Below, piece after piece: positions 20,787 to 28,761 of a stretch of 34,280 bases of DNA. The position numbers and the translations under genes were made by a program. The stretch is taken from positions 700 through 34,979 of the forward strand of contig WVZO01000767.1 in NCBI GenBank assembly GCA_011772425.1, read 5' to 3'. Below the pieces are notes generated by a model. That model saw nothing but the letters and a program-made list of their open reading frames with translations, ran no database searches and had not been told where the DNA came from. How positions within the stretch are numbered: the stretch's first letter is position 1; every line of letters begins with the position of its first letter. Source of the stretch: Candidatus Aminicenantota bacterium (lineage in GTDB: Bacteria; Acidobacteriota; Aminicenantia; UBA2199).

Positions 20787-22364
20787 ATGAAGAATGAAAA
20801 AATATTAATAATAGAAAATGAAAGTATTATTGCCAAAGACCTGGAAATTTGCCTGGAACATTTAGGCTGGGATGCAGTTGAAATCGCATATTCCGGTAGA
20901 GAAGCGGTGAAACAGGCCAATATCTGGCAGCCGGATGTGGTGTTGATCGATATCAAATTAGGGAAAGATATGGATGGCATCGACGTGGCACGAAAGATAT
21001 CCACCTTTTCTGATGTGCCTGTCATCTATCTTACCGCTTATGCAGACAATGAAACCCTGGAGCGTGCCAAAACCACCCAGCCCTACGGCTATATTATCAA
21101 ACCTTTCGATGAAAGAAGCCTCCAGGCCACCATTGAAATGGCGCTGCATAAATATCGTTCCGATAAACGGATGAAGCACCTGGAAAATCAACTGCGCCAG
21201 ACCCAGAAAATGGAAGCACTGGGTACATTGGCCGGTGGCATTGCCCATGATTTCAACAACCTCCTGACCGTGATCCTGGGATATACCGAACTATCCCTGA
21301 GGAGACTCCCCGAACACAACGAAGCCCGCCGCAGCATCGAGCATGTGTTTACTGCTGGCAAGCGGGCCAAAGAATTAGTGGAACAGATACTCTCCTTTAG
21401 CCGTCAAAGTGAGGAGAAAAAACATCCCCTACAAATCAGCCTGATTGTTAATGAAGTGCTCTCTTTGCTGCGCTCATCTCTCCCCCCCTCCATTGAAATC
21501 CGGAATGGCTTAAAAGCAGGCAGCAGCCTGGTAAAGGCCGACCCCTCACAGATACACCAGGTCATGATGAATCTCTGTACCAACGCTGCACACGCCATGC
21601 AAGAGAAAGGGGGAATCCTGGCAGTAAGCCTGGAAAATATAGATGTTGGGTCTGGTGTCAATCCAGGTCCTCCTGGTTCCCATATCCACGATAACCTGAA
21701 ACCCGGGGCATATGTCTGTCTCTCCGTCAGTGATACCGGCCACGGCATGAATAATGATGTCATAGCTCGAATCTTTGAACCCTATTTCACCACAAAAAAT
21801 CCGGGAGAAGGAACCGGCATGGGACTCCCTGTTGTCCAGGGCATTGTTGAAAGTCACGGAGGAACCATCAACGTACACAGCACCCCGGGACAGGGTTCCA
21901 ATTTCAGGGTATTCCTGCCAAGGATAAACGGCGCTGCTCACCCACAATCTACTCCATCCGAATTGATCTGCGGTGGAAGCGAGCGAATTCTTTTTATTGA
22001 CAACGAATCAGTCCTGGTGGAACTGGCCCGAGAACTGCTTGAGCAGCTGGGATACACCATTGTGGGTAAAACTGACAGCCTCAACGCCCTGGAGGATTTC
22101 TCTGACAATCCCCACCAGTTTGACATGGTGATTACCGACCTCACCATGCCCTATTTGAATGGCATCCAATTGGCCCGAAAATTTATGGAAATTCGTCCTG
22201 ACATTCCCATTATTCTTTGTACCGGGTTCAGCAATACCACCGCTGCCCAGGAAGCCCTCAAGGCAGGTATTAAAGATGTGGTAATGAAACCCATTGTGTT
22301 GGAAACCATTGCCCATGCCATTCGCAACAGCCTGGATAGGAAGGAAGAAGGAAGAAGTAGGTAG
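20787..22364 (+). CDS. Hybrid histidine kinase REC-HisKA-HATPase-REC
   Basis: 525 residues, soluble. The N-terminal receiver has Asp55 (VVLIDIKLGKD) and Lys105 (IIKPF). The HisKA domain has His154 in GGIAHDFNNLLTVILG. The HATPase has Asn262/Asn266 (MMNLCTNAAHAM), SDTGHGM at 315-321 and GTGMGL at 342-347. The C-terminal receiver has Asp451 (VITDLTMP) and Lys501 (VMKP). There is no sensor domain, so input should arrive by phosphotransfer or binding to the first receiver. The N-terminal receiver resembles the single-domain receiver at 8580-8966 (both have DMDGIDVAR/DINGIDAAR-like and Y-I/L-S/T-AY-x-D-N segments), which suggests common descent. Confidence 0.93.
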   Translation: MKNEKILIIENESIIAKDLEICLEHLGWDAVEIAYSGREAVKQANIWQPDVVLIDIKLGKDMDGIDVARKISTFSDVPVIYLTAYADNETLERAKTTQPYGYIIKPFDERSLQATIEMALHKYRSDKRMKHLENQLRQTQKMEALGTLAGGIAHDFNNLLTVILGYTELSLRRLPEHNEARRSIEHVFTAGKRAKELVEQILSFSRQSEEKKHPLQISLIVNEVLSLLRSSLPPSIEIRNGLKAGSSLVKADPSQIHQVMMNLCTNAAHAMQEKGGILAVSLENIDVGSGVNPGPPGSHIHDNLKPGAYVCLSVSDTGHGMNNDVIARIFEPYFTTKNPGEGTGMGLPVVQGIVESHGGTINVHSTPGQGSNFRVFLPRINGAAHPQSTPSELICGGSERILFIDNESVLVELARELLEQLGYTIVGKTDSLNALEDFSDNPHQFDMVITDLTMPYLNGIQLARKFMEIRPDIPIILCTGFSNTTAAQEALKAGIKDVVMKPIVLETIAHAIRNSLDRKEEGRSR

Positions 22365-22383
22365 TCCGCCTTTTTTTCCGGTC

Positions 22384-22412
22384 TTGACAAAGAACGATAA
22401 TTGCAATAATAT
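22384..22412 (+). promoter_or_regulatory. Sigma-70-type promoter giving a leaderless transcript
   Basis: TTGACA (22384-22389), spacer 17, TAATAT (22407-22412). Only 6 bases separate the -10 from the ATG at 22419, so the transcript would start at or next to the start codon. No ribosome-binding site is visible. Confidence 0.7.
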
Positions 22413-22418
22413 AGAACT

Positions 22419-24038
22419 ATGACAGAAGGACAAGCAGATATTTACAGTAAGAGGTATCGAAAACCGAGACGCATATTTGAAGATTCAGGCACAGTAAACC
22501 CGGAAGAAGCTTATTACATCCCGCTGGACAATGTCACCAACTCCAAAAATCAAGATATCAAAACCATGGTTGATCGAGGCCGCTACTTTTCCATATTTGC
22601 CCCCAGGCAAAGCGGCAAAACAACTTTTCTGAAGGAAGTTTGCCGGGAATTACATGAAGATCAAACCTATGCAGCAGTAATCCTGAGTTTCCAGAAATAT
22701 AAGGAACTGGATAAGAACGTTTTTTATACCCAGATTCAGAAGTATCTCTATCGCCAGCTCATCGATCGATTGACTGTAGTAGAATGCGAGAAACTCCCTG
22801 AAATTCAATCCTTTTTAAACACCCACCGTTTAACGAATCATATTTCTTTTAGCGACCTTTTCGAAGAGTTGAATCGAATAATCGAATACAAGAAGCTTGT
22901 TGTTTTCATCGACGAATTCGACGGTATCCCCCGCAAAGAACTGGAGAATTTTTTAACCACCTTAAGAGATTTATATCAGCAATACAAAGATATAAAGCAA
23001 AAGGCACTTTATTCCGTGGGTTTGATTGGCATTCGTAATATCACCAAGCTCATCGTCGGCGGAGTGTCTCCCTTTAATATCGCGGACCAGGTAGAGCTGC
23101 CGCCTTTTTCTTTAAAAAATATCCGCGATCTCTATACTCAATATACGGAAGAGACCAACCAGCCCTTTACCGAAAGCGCCGTAAAAAAAGTCTATGAAGA
23201 AACTGCGGGCCAGCCCTGGTTGGTCAACCGGCTGGGAACCATCCTTACCGTAAATGTGAAACCCGAAACATTGGACCCTATCGATGAAAAAGATGTAGAA
23301 AAAGCGATTCAAATCCTGCTGTTAGAGCGAAACGACCACTTCGACAACCTTTATGAAAAGGCCAAACTCTACAAAGAAACGTTTGTAGAGATCGTATTCG
23401 ATCATGTCGAGTACGATCCCGACGATGAGGACCATACCTGGCTGGAACAATACGGACTGATAAAAAATGAAAACGGATATGCCGTTGTCGCCAATAACAT
23501 ATATAAGGCCAGGTATGTTAAGACTTTTTTTAAAGAAGTGAAAGCCTATGAAACCATATCTATAAAAGAATATTCGTTACCAGGAGACAGGCTGGATATG
23601 AAACGGATACTTTTCAATTTCGAAAAATATATCTCCCGGATCGGTGTCAGTGCATTTTACCGGAAGGGTAAACCCTATGAAAAGGCGGGTCAATTTCTTC
23701 TTACTGCCTGGCTTTACCAATTTGTACGGGGAGGAGATGGGGAACTTCGCTATGAAGTGCGCAGCGGGTTGGGGAGAATGGATATTCTTTTAACCTATAA
23801 AGGCAAGAAATATATCATCGAGACAAAAGTAAATCGTCACGATGATTTAACCGGGATAATCGAGGAAGGTATTCGGCAGCTTTCAAGTAAGTATTTAGCT
23901 TCGGAGAAGACTACTGAGGGATATCTTGTCATCTATGATACGAAGACACTGGTAGGTGCCGTTTGCGAACCGCAGCACCACCAGGCGGGAGACAAAAAGG
24001 TGACCAGTTTCACCATCGGCATAGGGAAAGCTTCGTAA
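22419..24038 (+). CDS. AAA-like ATPase with C-terminal PD-(D/E)XK nuclease-like domain
   Basis: 539 residues. The ATPase part has Walker A FAPRQSGKTTF (60-70, Lys67), Walker B VVFIDEFDGIP (161-171) and a following strand GLIGIRNI. It resembles the AAA-like families often found with restriction-like tails. The C-terminal part has the PD-(D/E)XK pattern GRMDILLTYKGKKYIIETKV: Asp455, Glu468-Thr-Lys470, as in the PDDEXK_9-type domain. Such proteins are common in mobile and defence-rich regions, but function is mostly untested. A leaderless promoter lies directly upstream and the receiver-nuclease gene follows after 250 bp. Confidence 0.85.
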   Translation: MTEGQADIYSKRYRKPRRIFEDSGTVNPEEAYYIPLDNVTNSKNQDIKTMVDRGRYFSIFAPRQSGKTTFLKEVCRELHEDQTYAAVILSFQKYKELDKNVFYTQIQKYLYRQLIDRLTVVECEKLPEIQSFLNTHRLTNHISFSDLFEELNRIIEYKKLVVFIDEFDGIPRKELENFLTTLRDLYQQYKDIKQKALYSVGLIGIRNITKLIVGGVSPFNIADQVELPPFSLKNIRDLYTQYTEETNQPFTESAVKKVYEETAGQPWLVNRLGTILTVNVKPETLDPIDEKDVEKAIQILLLERNDHFDNLYEKAKLYKETFVEIVFDHVEYDPDDEDHTWLEQYGLIKNENGYAVVANNIYKARYVKTFFKEVKAYETISIKEYSLPGDRLDMKRILFNFEKYISRIGVSAFYRKGKPYEKAGQFLLTAWLYQFVRGGDGELRYEVRSGLGRMDILLTYKGKKYIIETKVNRHDDLTGIIEEGIRQLSSKYLASEKTTEGYLVIYDTKTLVGAVCEPQHHQAGDKKVTSFTIGIGKAS

Positions 24039-24199
24039 AAGCCCGCTCGGTGCGTAAAAACGTAAAAATAGATTGCCATATTCCTTCTATTTCCCACAGT
24101 CAAAACCCATTTAGCATTTTCTAGCCCATTTTCTAGCCTGCCCCCTTTTTATGCGAAAACTGTCTTCTAATAAACGTCACACTTTTTCTATATTGAACC

Positions 24200-24228
24200 T
24201 TGAAATATTGTAATATCTATTTTAAAAT
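24200..24228 (+). promoter_or_regulatory. Sigma-70-type promoter of the receiver-nuclease gene
   Basis: TTGAAA (24200-24205), spacer 17, TAAAAT (24223-24228). The predicted leader is about 54 nt. In the same 250-bp gap a 12-bp unit attttctagccc is repeated in tandem near 24117-24140. Confidence 0.5.
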
Positions 24229-24288
24229 AGACTTATGACTAAAAATGGCTTTCATATCATATCAGAATTAAAAATATAAAGAGGGAAT

Positions 24289-25704
24289 ATGGATATATGT
24301 GGAAAAAATGAGTATGAATTGATCGATTTGCTGGAGCGGCCTGGATTTTTGGTATCAGCTGCTATTGGGGATTTTGATTTTGAGGTAAGAATAGATATCA
24401 TAAACCGTCTTGGTCAAATTGGGGGAGAAACAGCAATCCCTGTTTTGAAGACCCATGTGGAGGCGTACAAATATGGGACAGATGAAATTGTTGCGCGGGC
24501 AGCTAATAATGCCATTAAAGCAATAGAATTTCGAATAGAAAGGGAGAAAGAAATGAGACGAAAAAAACGCGCTGAGAAAAAAGAGCGACAAAAAAAAGAA
24601 GATGATAAAATTTTATCCCAAAAAAGACCAAAAGTGCTTTTCACCAATAGTACCGATTTGCAATTTGGTAGCGAGGGCCTGGGTTTAGAAACGGAAGGTA
24701 TCCTCGTTGTGGATGATAATGAAAAGGATTTAAAAAAAATGGTTAACATCATTTCAAGGGAGGTTGATTTGCAGATTTTTGAGGCAAGAAATTTAGAAGA
24801 AGCTTTGGAAATTCTCAAAAAGAAACAAATCGTTATGCTTGTTACGGATATTGTTATGCCCATGTACAAAATTGCCGAAGAAGAATACAAAGACTTTGAA
24901 AAAAGAGGAACCACAAGACATTCCCTCCTCAAACGTGGGATATTCGAAGAACTAGTAGAGGTCTCTAAAACCAGAGAGGTTATAAAAAAGACTTCTGATT
25001 ATTCGAAATTTGCAGGATTCATACTACTGGATGAGGCCCGCAAACTTATTCCATGGTTACCTGTGATCATTGTCTCTAAATACGCTAATCTTGAAATGGC
25101 TCAGCATGCCATTGGAGAGAAGGTTCAAGGTATTTTATCTAAAAAACAATTAAAAAAATACCCAAACATTCTATTGGAATACGTACGAACAAATTTCGTA
25201 TCTGTGCATGAACGGCTCGCAAACCTTGGACGTGAGCGACTTCTAGATCTCATAAATGAATCAGACGAAGAAATGTTTACTTTGAGGGTTCTGATTCCTC
25301 TTTTTCATAAATTGGGTTATCGAGGGATTCTCTATACCCATGGGCCCAAAGAGTGTGGACTTGACCTTGTTTTTTATGAAGTGGATCTATTGGGTGTTCG
25401 GAGATATATTGGAGCACAAGTGAAAACAAAGAAGATCCATAAGAGTGTGGGGGGCCTCACCAGTAGAAATGTAATCACAGTCCTTCAACAGATTCAGCAA
25501 GCATTTGAGTCAACGCTTTATTTGGTTTCAGAAAAAAAAGAATTAGATATAGATCGAATTTTTGTAATTTCATCTAAATCCATTTCACATTTCGCACGTG
25601 AATATATACGTAAATCACTTATAGGTAAAGTATATGCTCAGCATATCGAATTTTTTGATGCAGAGAGGATTGTTGATTTAATGCTTAGCAATAAAGGATT
25701 CTGA
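24289..25704 (+). CDS. HEAT-like / receiver / Mrr-like nuclease fusion protein
   Basis: 471 residues. Residues 25-80 look like one or two HEAT-type helical pairs (VRIDIINRLGQIGGETAIPVL, ARAANNAIKAIE). Residues 82-110 are a highly charged coiled coil. From 136 a receiver-like fold starts (GILVVDDNEKD, Asp142/Asp143), with the acceptor position at Asp187 (LVTDIVMP). A ~60-residue insertion (192-252) separates it from the last strands (PVIIVSKY, GILSKKQL). The C-terminal 150 residues carry an Mrr/PD-(D/E)XK pattern: LFHKLGYRGILYT, CGLDLVFYE (Asp359), YIGAQVKTKK (Gln377, Lys379). A phosphorylation-gated or receiver-scaffolded nuclease is inferred. Ribosome site GAGGG is 3 bases from the ATG. Confidence 0.72.
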   Translation: MDICGKNEYELIDLLERPGFLVSAAIGDFDFEVRIDIINRLGQIGGETAIPVLKTHVEAYKYGTDEIVARAANNAIKAIEFRIEREKEMRRKKRAEKKERQKKEDDKILSQKRPKVLFTNSTDLQFGSEGLGLETEGILVVDDNEKDLKKMVNIISREVDLQIFEARNLEEALEILKKKQIVMLVTDIVMPMYKIAEEEYKDFEKRGTTRHSLLKRGIFEELVEVSKTREVIKKTSDYSKFAGFILLDEARKLIPWLPVIIVSKYANLEMAQHAIGEKVQGILSKKQLKKYPNILLEYVRTNFVSVHERLANLGRERLLDLINESDEEMFTLRVLIPLFHKLGYRGILYTHGPKECGLDLVFYEVDLLGVRRYIGAQVKTKKIHKSVGGLTSRNVITVLQQIQQAFESTLYLVSEKKELDIDRIFVISSKSISHFAREYIRKSLIGKVYAQHIEFFDAERIVDLMLSNKGF

Positions 25705-26080
25705 ATTATCACAAAATTATTTCCTTTTTGGTCTTTTAGATAACAATATTTAACCCTGAAATACAATCACTCTTGCTCGATATGGTTGAAGGGATATAAT
25801 TACTATAAGGATATTTTATATTTTGTGCCAATACGTTCTCAAAGTCGAGTTTTTTTATTTTGGGAAATTGTAGATATGGAAAGCGCATTCGATGTATGTA
25901 AATTTCAAAAAGAAAAGAACGCAAACGAAACCATATTATCGTAGTAAAGCAGTAAAGGGGTCAGGCAAGTGCGCCTCACTGATAAAGGGGCCAGGCGAGA
26001 AAAACTGAGGCGAGAAAAACTAGTAGGTAACCTATTTCGATCTAATGAGCGTCCCCGTTTTTTTCTCTGACCTATCCCGA
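25705..26080. other. Intergenic stretch without gene
   Basis: No credible coding frame. It holds two near-tandem copies of GGCGAGAAAAACT (25994-26006 and 26009-26021) and two 'taaagggg-caggc' strings (25952 and 25983). Confidence 0.5.
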
Positions 26081-26353
26081 GATAGAAAATCCTATCATGG
26101 AGAAGGGAAAACCTATCAGCCGGAAGGGAAAACCCATCGACGGGATAGGAAATCCTATTGAATTGAAGGGAAATCCTATCGGTAAGATAGGAAATTCTAT
26201 CAATTTGAAGGGAAATTCCTTCGCTGCGATAGGAAATCCCTTCGTTCCGAAGGAAAATCCCATCGCTGTGATAGGAAATCCCTTCCGGCTGAAGTGAAAT
26301 CCTATCATCGTCATAGGAAGTCCTATCGACGTGAAGGAAAATCCTATCGACAA
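26081..26353. repeat. 21-bp tandem array 3 (13 units)
   Basis: Thirteen contiguous units of exactly 21 bp: a 16-bp quasi-palindrome of the form GATAGGAAATCCTATC (arms vary between GATAGG/GAAGGG and CCTATC/CCCTTC/CCCATC), then a 5-bp variable linker. Frames are open on both strands as heptapeptide repeats (G-N-P-I type on plus, I-G-F-P-F type on minus), but none has a ribosome site. Confidence 0.92.
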
Positions 26354-26358
26354 GATAG

Positions 26359-26565
26359 AATAAACCCTTTTTTACTAACAATTCACCTGGCTTAGGCTGC
26401 CAGGATATTCGCATTGTCAACGCTGCTCAGAGCATTCAGTTACCTGAGGTGCACCAGCGGGTAGGGTTATCCCAAACGGATGGGGTAGTCCTAAAGTCTA
26501 TTAGTAAAATTATCGACCTGGACAGCCTGGAACAGAGCTTCAGGTCGCACAAAGTAATAATGTAA
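26359..26565 (+). pseudogene. Possible decayed coding remnant, CheW-like
   Basis: A frame without a start codon runs between an in-frame TAG and TAA. It reads DIRIVNAAQSIQLPEVHQ... DGVVLKSISKIIDLDSLEQ. The end resembles the last strand of a CheW domain (a L/I-D-L-D-x-L pattern). The match is short and rests on eye only. A hairpin CCTGGC/GCCAGG lies at 26386-26404. Confidence 0.25.
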
Positions 26566-26592
26566 AGCACCTGTCTCCTATTCGCAAAGAAA

Positions 26593-26621
26593 TTGACAAA
26601 ACCTCCGCTTCAATTTATAAT
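26593..26621 (+). promoter_or_regulatory. Consensus sigma-70 promoter before the glycosyltransferase
   Basis: TTGACA (26593-26598), spacer 17, TATAAT (26616-26621): full consensus in both boxes. The predicted start is near 26628, which is also the A of an ATG. Confidence 0.85.
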
Positions 26622-26627
26622 TTTGGC

Positions 26628-26735
26628 ATGAAACATAAGAACATATTCGCTGGTATTATGAGAGAAATCTGCTGTAACGAGCCGGGAGCCGGCAAGAGGT
26701 TTCACTATGTTTATTTCATTTCTAATTGTTATTGA
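26628..26735 (+). CDS. Possible leaderless upstream ORF (35 residues)
   Basis: An ATG 6 bases after a consensus -10 opens a 35-codon frame (MKHKNIFAGIMREICC...) that ends 29 bases inside the glycosyltransferase gene in another frame. It could couple or restrict translation of that gene, or be chance. Confidence 0.3.
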   Translation: MKHKNIFAGIMREICCNEPGAGKRFHYVYFISNCY

Positions 26736-28743
26736 ACTGATTGTTTTTAACTTGGGGATTTATTCGCTGGTACGAAAAAGGTGCGATTCGGTCTCTATGG
26801 CATTTTCGTATTCCGCGATTCTTACATTAGCAACTCTATCGCTATCTATCCAGTTATTCTTTTTCCTGGGGATTCACGGTGTATATTTTTTATTTGATAT
26901 CGTGATAATCGTTTTTTCCGTTTTTCAGATTATTCATAATAGAGACGTTATTAAGAGAGATGCTCAAATTGTTTTCAGGTTTCTAAAAAAGGAAAAGTTA
27001 TTAGTATTTATATTATTGCCGGTATTAATATATCTATCTTTGCAGGCATTTTTGCTTCCTCCGGGCAACCTCGACAGTATGGTATATAATTTAGCACGTG
27101 TATTAATGTTTAAACAGGAAGGAAGCCTGTTTCTTGAGAATTATTCATACTTTGGCCAGCCATCCTTCCCGGTTGGCTATGATTTGTTGTCATTCCTTTT
27201 TCTCAGGTTTAATTCCGATTTCGGTTTGGCAATATTTAGTTTCATAAGCTATGTAATACTAATCGTCGGAACCTTTTCAATCGTCGGTTGTTTTTACAAC
27301 AAAAAACTGGCTGTGAGTATTGCGATAATTATTGCCTCTTTAACTGAGATTGTACTGCAAGCAACGACAACAAAAAATGATATCCCGGCCGCCGCGGTAG
27401 TGGTTGTTATTTTCCTGGCCGGATACAATTTTATAATCAGCCGGAGGCCTGTGCATCTTTATCTAGTAATCGTAGGCCTTTTATGGGGAGTGACAATAAA
27501 AGGGTATTTTGCCGGTTTTGCACTGCCTTTTATCTTATTCTATGCCGCTTTTCTGATATACAAGCAGGAGAATTTCTCTTTTACAGGTCTCTTAAGCCAT
27601 ATTTCCGTAAATAAGATCAAACTCAATTATAAATACTATATTATTCCAGTCGGTTTGATCTTATGTATATTCTTTTTTTACGGGCACAATATTAAAAAAT
27701 ACGGTAATATATTCGGAGAGAAAGGACCTGTGGTACGTAATCAAAATCAAGATGGGGTTATAGGAGGTATTCTCAATCTGGGTAGATACATTATCCAATC
27801 GGCAGAAATTCCAATAAAGTACGGATACAAAATAAATGAAATCCATGACGGTTTTCTCAAGGAACACAAATCAAAAGGAATGAAAAATAAGAAATTAAAA
27901 ATCGATTTGTCAGGCAAATCGTTTTTAAGTGAAGATCATTCATGGTATGGTCCTTTGGCTTTCTTTCTTATTATTCCTGTTATTGCTTTCTCTGTTTTTT
28001 TTGCAAAAGGGTACGTTCGTGTTGTATCTCTCACCCTATCTTTTTACTTTATACTTTTATCGTACAAAGTAGCCTGGATGCCCTGGAACAATAGATATTT
28101 TTCACTATTCTTTGCCGGTTCCGGGATATGTATCGCCTATGTATTTAACAGGTTTTTGAATAAAAATAAACGTGTAATAAAAGGTATAAAGGGATTTATC
28201 GTTCTCATTGCCATTTATACGTTATTAAGTGCGACACTTCAGAATAGCCGGAGCCCCACTATCCCGAGATTCTCATCCGCAAACCTTTTTTACAATTTGT
28301 ACAAATACGGATCGGGTGTGCTTGACGGAAATAGGCCGGTGAAAAAGTGTTTTGCCTGGTTAGGGAAAGTATCAAATAGACAATCTCAATATGAAATATT
28401 TTACCCCAGGAATATGTTAACCACTTTTATTTCTTCGGTGGAAAGAGACAAAAGAGTATTGGTCATGGGTTATTTTATACCTGTATTTCCTTTATTATTA
28501 ACCAGGCCGGACCTGGAAATTACAGTATCCAGGTTGGGCCGGGTTTCTCTAAATAACAAGACCTACAGTCTAAGTAGAAAAAGCGATTATATGTCTGTTC
28601 GCGCAAACTATGATTATATTGTCATTTTAACTAAAGATGTAAAAAAATTTAAAGATATCTATAGACATATTCGGGATGAGGAACACGTTTTTTATTCAAA
28701 GGCGGGTTCTATATTCCGATTTAAGAAGGATACAGACCGGTGA
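26707..28743 (+). CDS. GT-C-type integral membrane glycosyltransferase
   Basis: 678 residues with about a dozen hydrophobic segments up to residue ~510 and a soluble C-terminal part. The first large loop carries an aspartate motif PPGNLDSMVYNLARVL (Asp123), as expected for the catalytic/metal site of GT-C (PMT/ArnT-like) enzymes. A second conserved-looking motif is QATTTKNDIPAA (218-229). Such enzymes use polyprenyl-phosphate sugars as donors at the outer face of the membrane; donor and acceptor are unknown. AAGAGG precedes the ATG. It converges on nadA with 18 bp between stops. Confidence 0.75.
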   Translation: MFISFLIVIELIVFNLGIYSLVRKRCDSVSMAFSYSAILTLATLSLSIQLFFFLGIHGVYFLFDIVIIVFSVFQIIHNRDVIKRDAQIVFRFLKKEKLLVFILLPVLIYLSLQAFLLPPGNLDSMVYNLARVLMFKQEGSLFLENYSYFGQPSFPVGYDLLSFLFLRFNSDFGLAIFSFISYVILIVGTFSIVGCFYNKKLAVSIAIIIASLTEIVLQATTTKNDIPAAAVVVVIFLAGYNFIISRRPVHLYLVIVGLLWGVTIKGYFAGFALPFILFYAAFLIYKQENFSFTGLLSHISVNKIKLNYKYYIIPVGLILCIFFFYGHNIKKYGNIFGEKGPVVRNQNQDGVIGGILNLGRYIIQSAEIPIKYGYKINEIHDGFLKEHKSKGMKNKKLKIDLSGKSFLSEDHSWYGPLAFFLIIPVIAFSVFFAKGYVRVVSLTLSFYFILLSYKVAWMPWNNRYFSLFFAGSGICIAYVFNRFLNKNKRVIKGIKGFIVLIAIYTLLSATLQNSRSPTIPRFSSANLFYNLYKYGSGVLDGNRPVKKCFAWLGKVSNRQSQYEIFYPRNMLTTFISSVERDKRVLVMGYFIPVFPLLLTRPDLEITVSRLGRVSLNNKTYSLSRKSDYMSVRANYDYIVILTKDVKKFKDIYRHIRDEEHVFYSKAGSIFRFKKDTDR

Positions 28744-28761
28744 CACTTTGCCACCTGACAA

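Noticed and set aside
25905..26420. Minus-strand proteins of 171 and 93 residues across array 3
   Set aside because: Open frames follow automatically from a stop-free 21-bp repeat; no ribosome site and frames open on both strands.
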